Assembly (NCBI GenBank): GCA_023443625.1
Contig: JAEZTQ010000071.1
Coordinates: 9,251 to 73,250, forward strand
Reading direction: 5' to 3'
DNA: 64,000 bases
From: Bacillota bacterium
GTDB taxonomy: Bacteria > Bacillota_A > Clostridia > Lachnospirales > Lachnospiraceae
A program made the position numbers and the translations under genes. Shown in pieces: positions 36,501-45,310 of the stretch (its first letter is position 1; every line of letters starts with the position of its first letter). Under the pieces are notes generated by a model. That model made no database searches. It had not been told where the DNA came from and saw nothing but the letters and a program-made list of their open reading frames with translations.

Positions 36501-37505
36501 TTAATTTATTGCTTCCTTATATTTGAAAATGTCATGCACCTTAAAGGCATAACATCCTCCTGCACATTTTAAGGTTTCTTTCTTTTTACATCCCCTGCAC
36601 AAGGTATCTGCATTTATATGATAAGCTAATGTATCAAAGCAATAACTAAAATAGGCTCTCGCTTCGTCTATATGACAAAAATCCTCTGTTTTTGCCTTCA
36701 TATATTGGGACAAAGCAAAGCAACGTATTACACTTAAATCCGGCAAAATGTCAATCACCGGTGTGCAACTGCTTAACTCACTCAGGATATTAATATCGTT
36801 CCTACCTGTGTCCTTTATTTTTTGTTCTAGGCATTTATACTCTAACGGTGTAAATATACATCTTGGAATTGCATTACAATCGTAGAAGGGTACAATGCCC
36901 TCATCTAGTAGCTTATGATAAAATTTAAGAACCCGTGGTTTCATCCTGCGAAAGTAGGTTAAGCTATTTCCTTTCATACCCTCATTATTCGGCACACTAA
37001 CTGCGGTTCTTACATATTTATAATCTAAGCTCTTTAACACTTCAATGATGTAATCGTATTCAAAATCCGGCTTATACATATTGATACCAATGGTAATTCT
37101 ATCTTGCATATAGTACTGTTTACTGAAGAGGGTAATGTTTTCAATCATTTTTACAAAATTTCCTTCACCTATGTCTATTGGTGAATTACAATTGATAAGA
37201 AGCTTAAATTTAGGATGTATTAATTGATTAACAAACCTATTTAGCAAAATACCGTTGGTAAACAGAGTACATACTTTTATTCTTTGGTCGTTAATAATGA
37301 TATCTAGTATTTCTTTAAATTGATTATGTACCGTTGGCTCTCCACCGATTATTCCAACTTCCTCTTCATCATTTGTTAAAGCAAACTCTAATGCTTTTTT
37401 AAAATTATCCAGTGTTATATCATCTGTGCTTTTTCCTACGAATTCATCTGCAAAGCAATATGGACATCTTAAATTACAGCGCTCTGTAACCATAATATTA
37501 GCCAT
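36501..37505 (-). CDS. Radical SAM enzyme with SPASM-like C-terminal cysteines
   Basis: 334 residues. CNLRCPYCFA gives the radical SAM cluster (Cys10, Cys14, Cys17), with GGEP at 54-57 for SAM binding. The C-terminal part has Cys247 and Cys262 fourteen residues apart, then Cys303, Cys306, Cys314 and Cys318 in CRGC-x7-CAGGC, matching the layout of SPASM auxiliary-cluster domains in peptide-modifying enzymes. Extra cysteines occur at 210, 216, 225, 277 and 289. It begins three bases after the upstream stop and ends 15 bp before the repeat-protein gene. A peptide-maturation role acting on that protein is inferred from this arrangement. No RiPP-recognition (RRE) domain is evident by eye. Confidence 0.82.
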   Translation of the reverse strand: MANIMVTERCNLRCPYCFADEFVGKSTDDITLDNFKKALEFALTNDEEEVGIIGGEPTVHNQFKEILDIIINDQRIKVCTLFTNGILLNRFVNQLIHPKFKLLINCNSPIDIGEGNFVKMIENITLFSKQYYMQDRITIGINMYKPDFEYDYIIEVLKSLDYKYVRTAVSVPNNEGMKGNSLTYFRRMKPRVLKFYHKLLDEGIVPFYDCNAIPRCIFTPLEYKCLEQKIKDTGRNDINILSELSSCTPVIDILPDLSVIRCFALSQYMKAKTEDFCHIDEARAYFSYCFDTLAYHINADTLCRGCKKKETLKCAGGCYAFKVHDIFKYKEAIN

Positions 37506-37508
37506 ATT

Positions 37509-38207
37509 TTATCTCCGATCCCCTGTTAAGATTACCCTTCCATTGTTTGTATAAATTGTACCTTGTCCTAACTGAAAATAATCATCTATAATAAATTCAC
37601 CATTGATAAATAGCCGTACCTTCCATAAACCTTGTATCAGTGCATACTCCATACTTCTTAGGTCTAGGTTGAACCATACAGAAATGGGATTCCCGTACTC
37701 AACATCCTCTTGGCTAAGGATATTTTCTGAGATGTCAAAAATCTCTTCATAGGGGTTAAACCATAATAGACTTATGGAATGTATCCCAATAATATTTATA
37801 AAGTCAAAGCGGAGGGACACCATATGATCCAGGAGTTTATTGAATATTTTTTTCTCTTTTCCATTGGTGTCATTATATTCCGTAATTTGATTGCTCATAA
37901 AGCATCTTTCCAATTCAATGGAATATTGGATGGCATTATATAATCTTTGACCCTTGTTATCTATAAGGAGTACAGACCAAAGTGAACCGTCCTCTCCAAT
38001 TTCATATTGATTAGCATATGGATCATTAAAGTAAACTCCTTCATTAATAAGAAAACGATAATAATATTTCCCAGGGGGAAAGGTTTCGTTAATTATCCAC
38101 ATATTATTATCCTTTTCCATCCTTCTAGTTGGGAAAACTTTATTTTTCCATACAATACTAATAGACTCTACCATAAAATTTTTATGTTCCTTATAGCTAA
38201 TAATCAT
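37509..38207 (-). CDS. Two-domain Ig-like protein with glycogen-binding-like N-terminus
   Basis: 232 residues, no signal peptide. The first domain (about 10-83) shows the E-set/CBM48 pattern: W-I-I-N-E-T-FPPGKYYYRFLINEGVYFND and PYANQYEIGEDGSLWSVL, as in AMPK-beta glycogen-binding domains. The second (about 125-215) is another beta sandwich ending GLWKVRLFINGEFIIDDYF, which resembles domains whose last strands read GxWxVRLFxxGE. AGGAGGGAGG precedes the ATG. It is the first gene of the three-gene operon with the radical SAM enzyme and the repeat protein. Whether it binds a glycan or recognises a peptide is open; a scaffold or substrate-recognition role is an inference. Confidence 0.7.
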   Translation of the reverse strand: MIISYKEHKNFMVESISIVWKNKVFPTRRMEKDNNMWIINETFPPGKYYYRFLINEGVYFNDPYANQYEIGEDGSLWSVLLIDNKGQRLYNAIQYSIELERCFMSNQITEYNDTNGKEKKIFNKLLDHMVSLRFDFINIIGIHSISLLWFNPYEEIFDISENILSQEDVEYGNPISVWFNLDLRSMEYALIQGLWKVRLFINGEFIIDDYFQLGQGTIYTNNGRVILTGDRR

Positions 38208-38372
38208 TTTAAAGTCCTCCCTCCTAAATATATCATACTATTTTTACTGTAAAAGTAAAGAAAAATATACATATATTTACTTTATTCAGCACCATTTTAC
38301 ATTTTTAGTTTCAATTGGTCTCCATAATATGGCATTCCGAGGTGTTTTTTTCTATAATTTTTCTATAATATA

Positions 38373-38417
38373 AAACGGGACTGTCACACTATGCAATGTG
38401 TGATTAGTCCCATTTTG
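38373..38417. terminator. Terminator near the ROK kinase gene
   Basis: GGGACTGTCACAC pairs with GTGTGATTAGTCCC, with A and T tracts on both sides. It follows the minus-strand ROK gene stop and insulates the operon to the left. Confidence 0.75.
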
Positions 38418-38480
38418 ATATAAATAAACTCAAGATTTCGAAAATTTGAGATATTCTTTCGCTATATACTTTAAGTAATC

Positions 38481-39356
38481 TTATTCGTTCGCTGCTCTGT
38501 AACCCAAGCACAGCGCACCCATAATTCCTGGGTTATCTCCTAATGCTGGTTCAACAATATACTGATCGATATTCTTTGTTATTGCTTCTGCCTTCAGATA
38601 ACCGTTGAGATTAGCAACTACCTTCTTTCTCACCAAGGGAAATAGCTGGGGCTGATGCATCACCCCTCCCCAGAGAATGATTATATTGGGAGAGAGTGTT
38701 AGGATATAATTCGTAATTGCCTGAGCAATATAGTAAGCCTCCAGCTCCCATACCTCTGGCTGGTCTACCAGCTCAAAACCCTTCTTGCCCCAACGTCCTT
38801 CAATGGCAGGCCCTGCCGCCAGCCCCTCCATACAATTGCTGTGGTATGGACAAAAGCCCTTATAATGATCCTCCTTATGCCTGTTAACCAGGATATGCCC
38901 TGCTTCCGGATGTATTAAACCATGCAAAGGATTACCATTAATGCAGATACCAACTCCAACCCCGGTACCAATGGTTATATAGACAGATACCTCACTATCC
39001 TTAGCTGCTCCCCAGGTTGCTTCTCCCAGTGCAGCTCCATTTACATCGGTATCAAATCCCACAGGAACCTTCAAAGCCTCCTGGAAGGCCTTGACAATAT
39101 TGTAATTACGCCAGGCCAGTTTTGGTGTACTGGTAATCATACCATAGGAAGGGGAATTCTTATTAAGATCAATGGGACCAAAACATCCAATACCCAGGGC
39201 CTCAACACCCTCCATTCTAAAAAAATCGATCATTTTTGGAATGGTCTCCTCCGGCGTTAACGTGGGAATTGTTATCTTCTTAAATATTTCTCCATTATCA
39301 TTACCGATTGCACACACCATCTTCGTACCACCAGCTTCAATACCTCCAATTTTCAT
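38481..39356 (-). CDS. ROK-family sugar kinase, fructokinase-like
   Basis: 291 residues. GGIEAGGTK (phosphate loop) opens the protein, with GFDTDVNGAALGEATWGAA carrying the catalytic Asp, GTGVGVGI and the zinc site HPEAGHI with GFCPYHSNCMEG. The zinc-binding loop and size fit the fructokinase/mannokinase branch (ScrK, GmuE) of the ROK family rather than repressors, since no DNA-binding domain precedes it. GGGAGGA precedes the ATG. It would phosphorylate fructose or mannose released inside the cell. It stands alone. Confidence 0.9.
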   Translation of the reverse strand: MKIGGIEAGGTKMVCAIGNDNGEIFKKITIPTLTPEETIPKMIDFFRMEGVEALGIGCFGPIDLNKNSPSYGMITSTPKLAWRNYNIVKAFQEALKVPVGFDTDVNGAALGEATWGAAKDSEVSVYITIGTGVGVGICINGNPLHGLIHPEAGHILVNRHKEDHYKGFCPYHSNCMEGLAAGPAIEGRWGKKGFELVDQPEVWELEAYYIAQAITNYILTLSPNIIILWGGVMHQPQLFPLVRKKVVANLNGYLKAEAITKNIDQYIVEPALGDNPGIMGALCLGYRAANE

Positions 39357-39883
39357 GCTTATCCTCCCAGTATAAAATATTTTAATTTTATATTAATATT
39401 ATATAAACCCTATGAACATTTCCCAGTATATTACCCTATGACTTGTTCACTACAATAATTAAGAGACATCTTCACCATTATTAGGTAAGGCTATACTTGT
39501 CATATTATATCAAAAACAACGAAGAATCAAGATTTGTCTTACCTCATATTCATCCAATAAAGAGTTTACCTTAGCCCAGTGCCTTCTGCCATAGGCAGAT
39601 TAATACGAGTCATGGGAGTGCCCATCCTAGTTATCAACTTGAAGAATATTTTAATAAAGTATTTTTTATCAGCTCGGGTACATTTGGGCTCTACATATTA
39701 TCAAAATTATGGTATACTAGGTCATATCATTCATTAACCCGTACAGACCAAACTGTCCGGCTGTTATACCCCATTTGTTGGTAAGAAATGACCTTGCTTT
39801 GTATAATATAATGATTGCAGGGTTATGATGAATTTATTAAACTTTAGTCTGATCAGACAAATAGCATGGAAAGGGAGATTTAA
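39357..39883. other. Divergent intergenic region, no gene seen
   Basis: Holds the promoter of the FGGY kinase: TATAAT at 39802-39807 with TTGGTA 18 bases before it, and GGGAG upstream of the ATG. A second TATACT at 39713-39718 may belong to another promoter. No structured RNA or coding frame was recognised. Confidence 0.45.
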
Positions 39884-41494
39884 ATGAAAGAAGACAAAAA
39901 CACAATTCAACAAGCAATACTTTCTGGAGATACCGTCCTTGGAATTGAGCTTGGATCAACAAGGATCAAGTCCGTACTGATTGATAAAAATCATAATCCA
40001 ATTGCATCGGGAGGACATGACTGGGTAAACCAATATGTTGATGGTATCTGGACATATTCCTTAGAAATGATATGGAACGGCATACAAGCAAGCTATCGTG
40101 ACCTATACGAAAATATTAAAAAGCAGTATGATGTGGAATTAAAAACGATTGGAGCTATTGGCGTTAGCGGCATGATGCATGGTTACCTGGCATTTAACCA
40201 TCAAGGTGATTTATTGACCCCATTTCGTACCTGGCGTAATACTATGACTGCACAAGCCAGCGAAGAACTGACCAAGCTATTTGGATATCCAATTCCTCAG
40301 CGCTGGAGCGTCGCACATCTTTATCAAGCAATCCTAAATAAGGAAACTCACGTAGGTGATATCGCTTATATAACTACATTAGCCGGCTATGTACATTGGA
40401 AGCTGACTGGCGAGAAGGTAATGGGAGTAGGTGAAGCTTCTGGTATGTTCCCCATCGACATTACCACCAAAGACTTTAATCAAACAATGCTTCAACAATT
40501 TGATGAACGCATTGCACCCTATGGCTATACCTGGAAACTAAATAACATTCTTCCAAAGGTACTTGTTGCTGGTGAACCTGCGGGAGCTTTAACCAAAGAA
40601 GGAGCTCTTCTATTGGATCCTGCCAATAATTTAATGAGTAATATCCCCCTTTGTCCTCCAGAGGGTGATGCCGGAACCGGTATGACTGCTACCAATAGTG
40701 TAGCTGTAAAGACTGGTAATGTGTCTGCGGGTACCAGTGTGTTCGCAATGATTGTATTAGAAAAAGAATTATCAAGGGTATATGAAGAGATAGATCTTGT
40801 AACAACCCCCTATGGTGATCTGGTAGCCATGGTACATTGTAATAACTGTACTTCTGATTTAAATGCTTGGGTAGCTCTCTTTGGGGAATTTGCTGACACC
40901 CTAGGTATGCAATTAGATCCAAACCAACTCTATGGTACCCTATATCGCAAAGCCTTAGAGGGTGACACAGATGGCGGTGGCCTATTGGCTTATAACTACC
41001 TCTCGGGTGAACATATCACTGACTTTACTGAGGGACGTCCTTTGTTTGTTCGTACACCTGAGAGTAAATTTAACCTTGCTAACTTCATGAGAGTAAATCT
41101 GATGACAGCCCTGGGGGCTTTAAAAATAGGCTTAGACCTTCTTACCAAGGAAGAAAAAGTAGAGATTTTAAACATGTACGGACATGGGGGCTTCTTTAAA
41201 ACAGCCGGTGTAGGTCAAAGTATTATGGCTGCCGCAATGAACACACCTGTATCAGTAATGGAAACTGCTGGAGAAGGTGGACCATGGGGTATTGCGATTT
41301 TGGCTTCTTACATGCTACAAAAGAAGCAGGCCGAAGACTTAGGCTCCTTCTTAAGCAGTCATGTATTTGCTAATAATGCAGGTAGTCAGTTAGCTCCTCT
41401 GCCTGAAGATGTGAAAGGCTTTAATGTATTTATGGAACGCTATAAAGGAGGTTTATCCGTGGAACGTGCTGCAGTAGAAGCGTTACAAGGATAG
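39884..41494 (+). CDS. FGGY-family carbohydrate kinase, xylulokinase-like
   Basis: 536 residues of the FGGY kinase fold, two ATPase domains. The N-terminal [16 protein letters not shown] is the phosphate-1 loop, with [12 protein letters not shown] and FRTWRNTM typical of xylulokinase relatives. [10 protein letters not shown] and [19 protein letters not shown] occur in the C-terminal domain. It is somewhat longer than classical xylulokinase (about 490-500) and belongs to a Firmicute group whose substrate is often left open; xylulose or ribulose is likely. AAGGGAG precedes the ATG, and a terminator follows. Confidence 0.85.
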   Translation: MKEDKNTIQQAILSGDTVLGIELGSTRIKSVLIDKNHNPIASGGHDWVNQYVDGIWTYSLEMIWNGIQASYRDLYENIKKQYDVELKTIGAIGVSGMMHGYLAFNHQGDLLTPFRTWRNTMTAQASEELTKLFGYPIPQRWSVAHLYQAILNKETHVGDIAYITTLAGYVHWKLTGEKVMGVGEASGMFPIDITTKDFNQTMLQQFDERIAPYGYTWKLNNILPKVLVAGEPAGALTKEGALLLDPANNLMSNIPLCPPEGDAGTGMTATNSVAVKTGNVSAGTSVFAMIVLEKELSRVYEEIDLVTTPYGDLVAMVHCNNCTSDLNAWVALFGEFADTLGMQLDPNQLYGTLYRKALEGDTDGGGLLAYNYLSGEHITDFTEGRPLFVRTPESKFNLANFMRVNLMTALGALKIGLDLLTKEEKVEILNMYGHGGFFKTAGVGQSIMAAAMNTPVSVMETAGEGGPWGIAILASYMLQKKQAEDLGSFLSSHVFANNAGSQLAPLPEDVKGFNVFMERYKGGLSVERAAVEALQG

Positions 41495-41530
41495 ATTTAT
41501 ATTTGGTAAATTATATTTGATATCATCTTA

Positions 41531-41575
41531 GGGCTTTGCGCACCAGCATAATATGCTAGTGTGCAAAGCCTTCTT
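41531..41575 (+). terminator. Terminator after the FGGY kinase
   Basis: GGGCTTTGCGCAC pairs with GTGTGCAAAGCC around a palindromic loop and is followed by TTCTT. Confidence 0.75.
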
Positions 41576-41789
41576 CATAATCGGTACCACTCTGTCTAAT
41601 CATAACCTATCTTTCTTTTTTAGATTCAGATCTGAATCAACTTTCATTAGTGTGCCTGGGAATTAAGTATCACTTATGCTCTTTTATTAGGGCATTTTGT
41701 TGATTGGTGCTATCTTTTGTGGTATTATATACTAAATTATATAATATAATGTATATAATTATAATTTATTGTAAAGGATGAGGGTTACC

Positions 41790-42800
41790 ATGAAGAAAAA
41801 ACTAAAATCATTACTAATTATTGCAATGATCCTTAGCTTATTACCAATAAGCTATAGTGGAGTAAGTGCAAAGACGGAGGCTGATGACGATTCTGTCCTC
41901 GTATCTTATCTGACTTCCCCTGATGATTTACTGAACTTAATTGATACGGACATTCCCTATAGCAGTCAGGATGTTATCACCCAAGCTTGGAGCGGGAAAG
42001 GCTATCCCTATAAGATAGTAATCAAGGAAGAAGGATGGCTCTTTATTAAATATTTTGACGATGATTTCGAAACAGATTGCAATTTATACTCTAATTTTGA
42101 ATTGACCTCTAAAATTGCATCTGGACATCTTTCATCCTCTGGTGATGGATTAGTATCATGCTATGTAAAACCAGGAGAATATTATTATCAGATTGCTAGA
42201 TGGAACGGCTATGAGACCTGTACTGCCACCGCTTATGTTGGATTTATGCCATCTTCTGCAAGAATTAAAGTGGATAAGATTACTTACAGTAGCGATAAAT
42301 CAATGGCTACAGTAACTTTTGATTATGATACGGATTATTTGCCTGATTTCAATACAGGAACTCTTCGTGTAGAAAAGGGCTATATCTCTTATACTATGAT
42401 TACAGATAAAGCTACCTGGAAAGTAGATAACAGAGCCAATGCTTTGTCCACCAACTCATTTACCGCAACGGCAAATGGGAAATATGGTGTTCAAATTGCA
42501 GGGACTGATGGCTATTTCTGCATGGCATCTTTTGAAATTAAAGGCTTAAAAAATACAGCTCCTAGTTCACCGAAAATTACCGTAAGTACCAAAAACTCTA
42601 AAAAAATCTCCGGTACTGGTTTAGCCGAGGCTAAGATATATGTAGTAGTTGATGGGAAGACCTATACAGGTACTGTGGGAAAGAATGGTAAATGGACTAT
42701 AACCACCAATACCACACTGAAAAAAGGCACTGTGATTAAAGCCTATGTAACAAATGCCGCCGGAACCAAGAGTAATACAACATCAGTTACTGTAAAATAA
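41790..42800 (+). CDS. Exported beta-sandwich protein, paralogue 1
   Basis: 336 residues from the ATG that follows GAGGG (an ATG 12 bases upstream is less well placed). A signal peptide spans about 1-27 (ILSLLPISYSGVSA). Three beta domains follow: a first of about 120 residues with EEGWLFIKYFDDDFETDC and CYVKPGEYYYQIARWNGYE, similar to pre-peptidase C-terminal (PPC) domains; a middle domain of about 100; and a C-terminal bacterial Ig domain (SPKITVSTKNSKKISGTG, GKNGKWTITTN). There is no sorting signal or membrane anchor. It is paired in tandem with a paralogue 35 bp downstream. Function unknown; probably a secreted or wall-bound adhesin or scaffold. Confidence 0.75.
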   Translation: MKKKLKSLLIIAMILSLLPISYSGVSAKTEADDDSVLVSYLTSPDDLLNLIDTDIPYSSQDVITQAWSGKGYPYKIVIKEEGWLFIKYFDDDFETDCNLYSNFELTSKIASGHLSSSGDGLVSCYVKPGEYYYQIARWNGYETCTATAYVGFMPSSARIKVDKITYSSDKSMATVTFDYDTDYLPDFNTGTLRVEKGYISYTMITDKATWKVDNRANALSTNSFTATANGKYGVQIAGTDGYFCMASFEIKGLKNTAPSSPKITVSTKNSKKISGTGLAEAKIYVVVDGKTYTGTVGKNGKWTITTNTTLKKGTVIKAYVTNAAGTKSNTTSVTVK

Positions 42801-42835
42801 CCCTAAGATAAGAATAAATAAGGATGAGGTATAAG

Positions 42836-43852
42836 ATGAAAAAAATAATAAAATTATCACTCATTATGGTAATAGTACTAAGCTTATTACCAATTAGTGC
42901 TCTAGCAGCCAGCGAAACCACTGAAGCAGACGATACACCTGTTCTTTGTTCTACGATCACTTCTCTTGATGATTTACAATATAAAATAGATAGTAATGTA
43001 GGCTACAGTAGCCAGGATACCATAAATACCCCATGGAAAGGTTCTGCTACTCCTCATAAAATTGTTGTGGAAGAAGAGGGTTGGCTCTTTATCAAGGTTT
43101 TTAATGAGCAGGGAGATGTTGACTGTTTTCTCTATTCCAATAAAGATGCAACCTCCTATTTAAGCACAGTAAAATTAAATGTTGATACTAACGCAGTATT
43201 AGCCTGCTATGTACAACCTGGGGATTATTATTATCAAATCAAACGATGGAATGGATACGAAGAGACAACAACCACCACCTGTTATGTCGGTTTATTGCCT
43301 TCCTCAAATAGGATTAGCGTCAAATCAATTAAATACAATAGCGATAAAACTTCCGCAACTGTAACCTTTGATTACGACCAGGATTACTTAACAAGCTTTA
43401 CTACAGGCACAATAAGAATAGCCAATGGCGCTGTATCACATCGCAAGATCTATGATGCAACCACTTGGAAGACTGCTTCTAGAGAGAATGCTCTACCCAA
43501 GAATACCTTTACGGTAAAGGAGAATGGCACCTATACTGCAAGAATAGCTGGAATAGATAATTACTACTGTGCTGTAACCTTTGAAGTAACAGATCTGAAA
43601 AGCAGTGCTCCAAAAGCTCCTAAAATCACTACCATGAAGAGTGAAACTGAGAAAATATCCGGAACAGGTACCGCTGGAGCTAAGGTATACGTATCTGTAG
43701 GAGGTAACACTTATTCCAAAACCATAGATAAGAATGGCAAATGGAATATTACTACAACCTCTACCTTGAAAATAGGAACCATAATTAAGGCATATGTAAA
43801 GAATTCTAAGGGTGTAAAAAGTAAATCTACTACTGTTATTGTTTCAAAATAA
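42836..43852 (+). CDS. Exported beta-sandwich protein, paralogue 2
   Basis: 338 residues with signal peptide and the same three-domain layout as the upstream gene, for example EEEGWLFIKVFNEQGDVDC, PGDYYYQIKRWNGYEE and GTGTAGAKVYVSVGGNTYSK. GATGAGG lies ahead of the ATG. The two copies look roughly half identical, so the tandem duplication is not recent. Both are probably transcribed together and end at the long hairpin downstream. Confidence 0.75.
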   Translation: MKKIIKLSLIMVIVLSLLPISALAASETTEADDTPVLCSTITSLDDLQYKIDSNVGYSSQDTINTPWKGSATPHKIVVEEEGWLFIKVFNEQGDVDCFLYSNKDATSYLSTVKLNVDTNAVLACYVQPGDYYYQIKRWNGYEETTTTTCYVGLLPSSNRISVKSIKYNSDKTSATVTFDYDQDYLTSFTTGTIRIANGAVSHRKIYDATTWKTASRENALPKNTFTVKENGTYTARIAGIDNYYCAVTFEVTDLKSSAPKAPKITTMKSETEKISGTGTAGAKVYVSVGGNTYSKTIDKNGKWNITTTSTLKIGTIIKAYVKNSKGVKSKSTTVIVSK

Positions 43853-43890
43853 TTTATAACATATAATTGATAAACAAATAGAAGGATTAA

Positions 43891-43990
43891 GGGCTGTCTG
43901 CAAATTGATTGCCTTCTAAGTAGACAAGTTAAATAATATAACATTTGATACTTAGAAGGGACATATCATAATTGCAGCAGCCTCTTTTTT
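43891..43990 (+). terminator. Long imperfect hairpin terminator
   Basis: GGGCTGTCTGCAAATT and CCTTCTAAGTA pair with TACTTAGAAGG and AATTGCAGCAGCC, giving a stem of about 30 bases followed by TCTTTTTT. Size and symmetry would also suit a small palindromic mobile repeat. The remaining bases up to the next gene (to 44217) show no gene. Confidence 0.65.
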
Positions 43991-44217
43991 ATAACATGTT
44001 CTTTCATAGATTTTTATTGTTTTCTCATATTTGCTTTCTTTAATAGAAGTTAAGATTTCTTTTACCTTAGTATCTCAGGGCTTGTTAATGAAATCTTATA
44101 CCATCATGTCCGAATCGTCCTTTTTTACGTCTGATAAGTTAAGGATTTTCCCTATTCCCTTAGATAAACTAATTTTATAGTACATGTTTTCATCTAAATA
44201 AAAGGGAGGCTATTTAT

Positions 44218-45054
44218 ATGAAGAAAATCAGAAAATTAGTAATGATAGTAATGATTTGCCTTATTACTATGTCCATCTACATCCCTGCTTTTGCATCCGA
44301 AACCAACACGGAGACTGTAACGGATACACCAGCAGACCCTTATTCCGGCATAGGTTGTTATATGGCTTTTTTTCAATGTCAAACCACTACCTGGGTATAT
44401 CGCAATAACTTCGAGGACACTGGCGCTGGATACGGTACAGATATCTTTAAGTCTGTTTATGATAACGAGTCAAAGACCCCAACCTCAACTATAATTAATG
44501 ATGCAGTTATTGATGGAGATGGGGAGTACACAATTTCACTTAATTCAGTGGATTTAAAAGGTTCCACGGATTTTAACATGGTGGGTATCTCGACGAATAT
44601 TCCCCTGGATTCAGGAATCGAGGTTAAAGATGCGGTTCTAAAGTATGGTAATAAAACCATTACATCAGAATACATGCAGAAAATTGATAGCTATGACTAT
44701 GTACATATCATGCTTATTAACCAATATGACAATACTATGAAAGATACAGTGAGTACCTTAGTTCCCGTAGATGGTTCAGATATGACGATCACTTTTAAGG
44801 TATCTGGATTTGGATACGATAAAGCTCCTTCTGAAGAGGATACAGCAGATTCCTCTAAAGAGGAAGACACTAAGGCAGAAGCAACAAATACCCCCGCCCC
44901 TACGGATTCAGCTTCTGAAACTAGTACAACCACAGATGATACTACTAGCAGCAAGGCTATATCTACCAGTACCATAGCGGGCATTATTGTAGGTGTCGTT
45001 ATAATCCTTGCCCTTATCTTTGTTATTGGTTTCAATAGGAAGAAGAAGTCATAA
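44218..45054 (+). CDS. Membrane-anchored protein with the GH5-associated beta-module
   Basis: 278 residues: signal peptide about 1-27; a module at 48-199 (AFFQCQTTTWVYRNNFED, then DGEYTISLNSVDLKG and FNMVGISTNI); a Ser/Thr/Glu/Pro-rich linker at 203-248; and a C-terminal membrane helix at 252-272 ending in GFNRKKKS. The module aligns clearly with residues 504-668 of the secreted GH5 encoded at 7649-10171. No catalytic domain is present. Because the same module accompanies a cellulase, a sugar-binding role at the cell surface is likely but unproven. AAAGGGAGG precedes the ATG. Confidence 0.8.
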   Translation: MKKIRKLVMIVMICLITMSIYIPAFASETNTETVTDTPADPYSGIGCYMAFFQCQTTTWVYRNNFEDTGAGYGTDIFKSVYDNESKTPTSTIINDAVIDGDGEYTISLNSVDLKGSTDFNMVGISTNIPLDSGIEVKDAVLKYGNKTITSEYMQKIDSYDYVHIMLINQYDNTMKDTVSTLVPVDGSDMTITFKVSGFGYDKAPSEEDTADSSKEEDTKAEATNTPAPTDSASETSTTTDDTTSSKAISTSTIAGIIVGVVIILALIFVIGFNRKKKS

Positions 45055-45080
45055 CATACCTTCGAGTTATTACCTACATA

Positions 45081-45116
45081 TTAGGGATTGTGTTTTTTTA
45101 AAGCGCAATCCCTAAT
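45081..45116 (+). terminator. Hairpin after the anchored module protein
   Basis: TTAGGGATTG pairs with CAATCCCTAA around a T-rich loop. Termination depends on the loop-side tract, so the strength is uncertain. Confidence 0.55.
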
Positions 45117-45206
45117 AATCCCCAAAGTAATAATTTTAGATTCCCAGCTTCACATAGACCTTTTTACCTTTGGCTTGATGCCCATATCATTACAAATAAG
45201 TTCAAT

Positions 45207-45306
45207 AAAGCTATCTTAGCATAAGCATTGAACTGACCCCACAAAGTTAGATTTTTTAGGTCTAACATATAGGGGTCAGTTCAATCATACTAAGGTAGCT
45301 TTTTTT
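45207..45306. repeat. Long palindrome between convergent genes, member 1
   Basis: Arms of about 33 bases (AAAGCTATCTTAG through TTGAACTGACCCC and its complement) surround AAAGTTAGATTTTTTAG and GTCTAAC, a nested stem. TTTTTTT follows on the plus strand. The inner part closely matches the palindrome at 53918-54014. The sharp 13-bp perfect TTGAACTGACCCC/GGGGTCAGTTCAA suggests insertion-sequence-type ends. Likely a bidirectional terminator. Confidence 0.75.
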
Positions 45307-45310
45307 ATAT

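Noticed and set aside
45207..45306. Complete insertion sequence or MITE with target duplication
   Set aside because: IS-like ends are present, but no flanking target duplication was found and the element is only about 100 bp; left as a palindromic repeat.
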